The notes beneath the pieces are model-generated. The model was given only the letters and a program-made list of their open reading frames with translations, did no database searches and was not told the origin of the DNA. Of a stretch of DNA of 64,000 nt, positions 60,965 through 64,000 are shown piece after piece (within the stretch, counting starts at the first letter, position 1; the number at the start of each line of letters is the position of its first letter). Source of the stretch: Alphaproteobacteria bacterium (GTDB lineage: Bacteria > Pseudomonadota > Alphaproteobacteria > Micropepsales > Micropepsaceae); contig PLJH01000035.1 of assembly GCA_003139615.1 (NCBI GenBank), positions 18,292 through 82,291 of the forward strand, given 5' to 3'. The position numbers were made by a program, and so were the translations under genes.

Positions 60965-62509
60965 CTAGCCGTTTCCGATATTGGTGATGATGCCCAGCGC
61001 GAACTGCGCATAGACCGCCAACACTTCCTCGGCATAGATGCCGTACTCACGGCGTCGCGTGCGTAGGGGCCAATCGGTGCGGTAATAATCGCGGCGGGTG
61101 ATCACCTCCGCGGTGTTCGGCACTTCGTTGGACTGATACCATTCGGGCAGCTTCGCGCAGTGCGCGAACAGGGTGCCCGGCGGCATGTCGGGATGCGCGA
61201 TGACGGGGATCTTGTCGCCGCCCCCGCCTTCCACATCCGTACCGCCGCCCGTGAACGGATTGTAGTAGTAACGGATCTGGCCATTCGCGGTGAGGCTGAA
61301 GCCTGCATCGCCGGAAGCATCCACGTCGTAGCGCAGAAGCGGGCTCGACGCGCCGTTCAGCACCTTGGCCGTGATGTTCTTCTGCTCCTGCGACGAAACC
61401 CAGATGACCGTCGGCCCCAGGCGATAATTGGCCCACATCGTCTCGAGCATGTTGTCGATCTCGACGACCGAACCGTGGCCGGACGATGTGAGCGGCGTGC
61501 CGACGCCGGTGTTCGCTGCCGTGATCGTTTGCGTCGCCTGCGATGTCACCGTACCGCCCGAGAACGCATTCGACAGATATCCGCTGAAGGCGGTGGCGTT
61601 CTGCGAGTTGTCAGCCGAGACGGTTGTTGCCGCCTGGCGGCTGCTCGCCAGCGCCGTATTGAAATACGCAGTGTTGACGGTCGTGATCGCCTGCAGCGTT
61701 TCGCTGCCGGACGTACCCACGAACCAGACATAGGCGACTGCACCGTTCACAACCGCAACCGAGCAACCGAGACCGGATGTGCCGGAGACCGTCGCCTGCG
61801 TGGCGTTGCTCGATTTGTTCGAGTTGCCGCCGTTCAGCGTATAGGTCTGCCCGTCCATGCCGGTGATTGTCTTGGACGGCGTGAAGCCGACAGCCGCGTT
61901 GCCCTTGCAGTTGAGATAGCCTTCGCAGGTGAGTGCGACGACGATCACCGAATAGGTCGCGGATGGCAGCGTGGACGACGTGTCGGCAATCGCGGACAAT
62001 GTCGGCGTCGAAGGCGTACCGAGCGCAATGCCGCCGGAACTTGTGCCGTTGCCGGCCAAGAGCCCGTTCTCTTCCTTGCGCATCGTCTTCTGCAACAGGC
62101 GCATGGAAAGCGTGGCGTTCAGATCTTCAAACCCCTCGCCCGCGCTTTCCGCTTCGAAGGTGAGGTAATCTTCCTCACCGATCGTGACATAGGGCGCAGA
62201 CGCATTGGCCGTAGTGTAGGACATCGCGGCGGAACGCTGGCCTTCCGGAATCCAGCCCATCGCATCGAAGCCCGAGCCGGTGAGCGCGGAGACGATCTTC
62301 CAGTTCGCCTGCGTGCCGTAACCGGACGGCCGGCCCACGCGCGGCGTCATGTTCCGGAGCTTGGTGATGGTGGGATAGAGATTCTTCGCGGGCGCCTGGA
62401 GATCGTAATAGGTCAGGCCCGAGCTGACGGTGATGGCTTTCGCGAGATCTGCGGAACCCGATTTAAGCGCGGCCCGCATCAGGTCCATCGTTTCTTTGGT
62501 GACGTTCAT
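60965..62509 (-). CDS. Major capsid protein with an Ig-like insertion
   Basis: 514 aa from MNVTKETMDLMRAALKSGSA. HK97-type capsid features: N-terminal helical region, NMTPRVGRPSGYGTQANWKI, EEDYLTFEAESAGEGFEDLN (E-loop/P-domain region), and the C-terminal IPVIAHPDMPPGTLFAHCAK ... EYGIYAEEVLAVYAQFALG. Residues about 165-305 (TPSTPTLSAIADTSSTLPSA, YSVIVVALTCEGYLNCKGNA) are a beta-rich fibronectin/Ig-like domain inserted in the fold, which would decorate the capsid surface. Follows the protease/scaffold gene. Confidence 0.85.
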   Translation of the reverse strand: MNVTKETMDLMRAALKSGSADLAKAITVSSGLTYYDLQAPAKNLYPTITKLRNMTPRVGRPSGYGTQANWKIVSALTGSGFDAMGWIPEGQRSAAMSYTTANASAPYVTIGEEDYLTFEAESAGEGFEDLNATLSMRLLQKTMRKEENGLLAGNGTSSGGIALGTPSTPTLSAIADTSSTLPSATYSVIVVALTCEGYLNCKGNAAVGFTPSKTITGMDGQTYTLNGGNSNKSSNATQATVSGTSGLGCSVAVVNGAVAYVWFVGTSGSETLQAITTVNTAYFNTALASSRQAATTVSADNSQNATAFSGYLSNAFSGGTVTSQATQTITAANTGVGTPLTSSGHGSVVEIDNMLETMWANYRLGPTVIWVSSQEQKNITAKVLNGASSPLLRYDVDASGDAGFSLTANGQIRYYYNPFTGGGTDVEGGGGDKIPVIAHPDMPPGTLFAHCAKLPEWYQSNEVPNTAEVITRRDYYRTDWPLRTRRREYGIYAEEVLAVYAQFALGIITNIGNG

Positions 62510-62644
62510 TGTGATTACCCTTTCGAGTGGGAACGCCGTTGCTGAAGCGGCCGAGTTTCCGCGCGCCCGGTACAGCGTCCCGGACACGTGCGCGCAATCT
62601 CCCGGGTAGCGCCCGGTCGATCGGTTGCGATTTCTGTGTTGGTG

Positions 62645-63739
62645 CTAGATGCGCTTTCCCAGCGGCGCGGGTGCGGCCGCAAGCGGCTGCGCGAGAGACA
62701 TTTTCATCAGCACGAGCGAACGCTCGTCCGGCGACAGTTTCGCGAGGTGGTCTTCGAAGGCGCGTGCGGGATCGTCGATCACTTCCCGGCCTTTCGACAC
62801 CAGCCGCGTGCCGTTGACGACAGGGCCGCCGCTCGCAGGTTGTGCCTCGAGCGCCGCGATGCGGGCGTTCTGCTCGGCGATGCGGGCGAGCGCCCCGTCG
62901 ATCCTGGGCGCGAGTTCGCCAAGCGTCTTTCGCAATTGCGCATTTTCGGCGGCGAATTTCGCGAGCGCACCGGAGGCGAGCTTGTTGGCATCGTCGGTCA
63001 TGTCGGTGTCCACCTGGCCCGCCGCACATTTCGCACCGAGCGCGCAGGCCGTGTCGTGCAACTTCTGGATCATCTCCAGGTCTGCCGTGGAATTGCGCGC
63101 GCCGATTTTGGCGAGACCGATCTCAGCACCAACCTCGGCATTATGTTTCAGCGCTGCAGCCTTGGTCGCGTGGAATGAGCCATCCTTTGCGCGCCAACCT
63201 TGCTCCACATCGGGCACGACATTTGTGGACGTCCTGAATTTCCGCAGCTCCGTCGAACCGTCCGCCTTCACGACCTCGAAGGTCGCAGTCGGAATGCAGG
63301 GATTGTCGACCAGGCTCACTTCCGCCGGTTGCGGCGTGTAGCGCGTGAGATGCGGAGCCTCGGCATCGCGCCAACGCTTCAGATATTTCCCGCCGACAGA
63401 GAAACCGGTGTAGACGCCTTCGAGAACCTTGTTCCACTCGCCGTCGTCGATCACGTTGCCGCACGCTTCGATGCGCTTGGCCGCGTCGTCGAACGCGATC
63501 GATTCAAGCTTGCCCGCCGCGACGCTGCCATGCATCGCCCGCAGATTGCCCACGCTGCGTCCATCGCTCGCCTTGGCAACGTCGGACGACCATTTCGCGA
63601 ATTCTGGCTTGGCGCTCGCATAATCCATGATCTCGCCGGAGCGGTCTGGAATCTCTTCGGCAATCGTGCCGTAGACCAGCCGCTTTTCGACATCGACCTT
63701 GGTAAGGGGTACGAAAAGATTGAGTGTCGTCATGTCCAT
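62645..63739 (-). CDS. Prohead protease fused to scaffold-like coiled coil
   Basis: 364 aa; start after AAGGAGTCCTTCG. N-terminal ~150 residues: KRLVYGTIAEEIPDRSGEIM, LRAMHGSVAAGKLESIAFDD (candidate catalytic His), GVYTGFSVGGKYLKRW and PAEVSLVDNPCIPTATFEVV, the usual end of HK97-type prohead proteases. The C-terminal half contains a long helix (KFAAENAQLRKTLGELAPRI, ARIAEQNARIAALEAQ) like the delta/scaffold domain. Such protease-scaffold fusions precede capsid genes in many phages. Confidence 0.8.
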   Translation of the reverse strand: MDMTTLNLFVPLTKVDVEKRLVYGTIAEEIPDRSGEIMDYASAKPEFAKWSSDVAKASDGRSVGNLRAMHGSVAAGKLESIAFDDAAKRIEACGNVIDDGEWNKVLEGVYTGFSVGGKYLKRWRDAEAPHLTRYTPQPAEVSLVDNPCIPTATFEVVKADGSTELRKFRTSTNVVPDVEQGWRAKDGSFHATKAAALKHNAEVGAEIGLAKIGARNSTADLEMIQKLHDTACALGAKCAAGQVDTDMTDDANKLASGALAKFAAENAQLRKTLGELAPRIDGALARIAEQNARIAALEAQPASGGPVVNGTRLVSKGREVIDDPARAFEDHLAKLSPDERSLVLMKMSLAQPLAAAPAPLGKRI

Positions 63740-63759
63740 CGAAGGACTCCTTTGGAATT

Positions 63760-63960
63760 TCAATGCACCGTCGCGCCGCGCTGCCGTTCGAGCATCGCAT
63801 CGAACACCTGGTCCAGGTATTTGTGCTGGGCTCGCGCGACCCGAAGGCCCGCGTCATCTCCGTTTTCCTTGGCGATCTTCGCCGTCTCGCAAACAGCCTG
63901 CATGCACAGCAAGACCGCCTTCAGATCGCTGTCCGACGGAGGCGGGAAGCGCTTGTCCAT
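63760..63960 (-). CDS. Small phage head-region protein
   Basis: 66 aa, MDKRFPPPSDSDLKAVLLCM, then AVCETAKIAKENGDDAGLRV and HKYLDQVFDAMLERQRGATV. Helical and soluble. It lies 20 bases upstream of the protease/scaffold gene, in the same operon. Function unknown; the window ends 40 bases beyond its start. Confidence 0.6.
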   Translation of the reverse strand: MDKRFPPPSDSDLKAVLLCMQAVCETAKIAKENGDDAGLRVARAQHKYLDQVFDAMLERQRGATVH

Positions 63961-64000
63961 TGACGGTTGCCTGTTGTTTTTTTCTTCCCCCGTTTACGGC

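Larger units (their letters stand above)
34622..64000 (-). mobile_element. Siphovirus-type prophage (right end outside the window)
   Basis: Almost all genes are on the minus strand in the order of a long non-contractile-tailed phage: prohead protease, major capsid, connectors, tail tube, frameshifted tail chaperones, tape measure, DUF2460, DUF2163, NlpC/P60, tail-tip protein, fibres, GH19 endolysin and small lysis-region proteins. Plus-strand genes are cargo. Left boundary is placed between the oppA remnant and the first lysis-region stop; no att repeat could be identified. Terminase, portal, integrase and repressor are not in the window. At least four host-like dispersed repeats sit within it, which hints at long residence. 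Confidence 0.9.

Noticed and set aside
47213..62509. Gene transfer agent instead of prophage, because g12-g15-like genes are in GTA order
   Set aside because: These gene families are shared with ordinary siphoviruses. The presence of fibres, tailspike, a lysis region in place and cargo genes favours a prophage; loss of function cannot be judged without the right end.
1..64000. CRISPR array, rRNA, or complete insertion sequence
   Set aside because: No regularly spaced direct repeats, no rRNA signatures and no transposase-like frame (DDE motif with terminal inverted repeats) were found.

Overview
The window reads as a high-GC alphaproteobacterial chromosome. The best lineage marker is a tRNA-His that lacks the usual encoded G-1 and has A73, a known alphaproteobacterial peculiarity. 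Two kinds of DNA are present: ordinary host chromosome (about 1-34,620, with a small AT-richer island at about 24,600-27,100) and a siphovirus-type prophage, nearly all on the minus strand, from about 34,620 to the right edge, where it is cut off.

Host part. From the left: the 3' part of a class-V aminotransferase; an exported alpha/beta hydrolase; an exported amidohydrolase; an ABC-2 exporter pair; a DEAD-box RNA helicase with a probable TTG start; a small charged protein; an exported propeller-like repeat protein; a glutathione S-transferase; then a run of an S9 peptidase, a prolidase-like amidohydrolase, a GPH-family transporter and a GH172 (DUF2961) protein, which together suggest scavenging of peptides and glycans. 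A stub of a thiolase gene follows. On the minus strand come a TolB-like/TPR protein, a CrtC/AttH lipocalin-like protein, tRNA-His, an AGE-family epimerase and a nitronate monooxygenase; hutH is divergent. The AT-richer island holds small unknown genes, a frameshifted gene, a MltR-like protein and a solitary HicB. A peptide ABC transporter (oppB, oppC, fused oppDF, oppA) follows, with an exported protein on the opposite strand, a GFA-family protein and a leftover C-terminus of a second oppA at the prophage edge.

Prophage part, in transcription order (right to left): small protein, prohead protease/scaffold, major capsid protein with an Ig-like insert, head-tail connectors, tail terminator, a 57-aa protein, tail tube, a tail assembly chaperone pair joined by a probable -1 frameshift, tape measure, then the tail-tip set DUF2460 / DUF2163 / NlpC-P60 / large tail protein (the order also known from gene transfer agents g12-g15), a variable fibre region, GH19 endolysin and small lysis-region membrane proteins. 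The terminase, portal and integrase are not in the window.

The unusual parts are prophage cargo. (1) Four fibre- or tailspike-like proteins in the variable region begin with Sec signal peptides, which virion proteins should not need. Plus-strand sulfotransferase genes (one intact, one with a nonsense codon, one in fragments) sit tail-to-tail with them behind similar small promoters. (2) A plus-strand cassette of three paralogous zinc-ribbon/single-TM proteins, made by tandem duplication that also copied the ends of both flanking phage genes, lies between the tail chaperone and the pre-tape-measure gene. (3) A two-hairpin repeat of about 130 bp follows directly after both the major capsid gene and the tail tube gene, in the same orientation, as though used to protect or insulate the two most abundant late messages.
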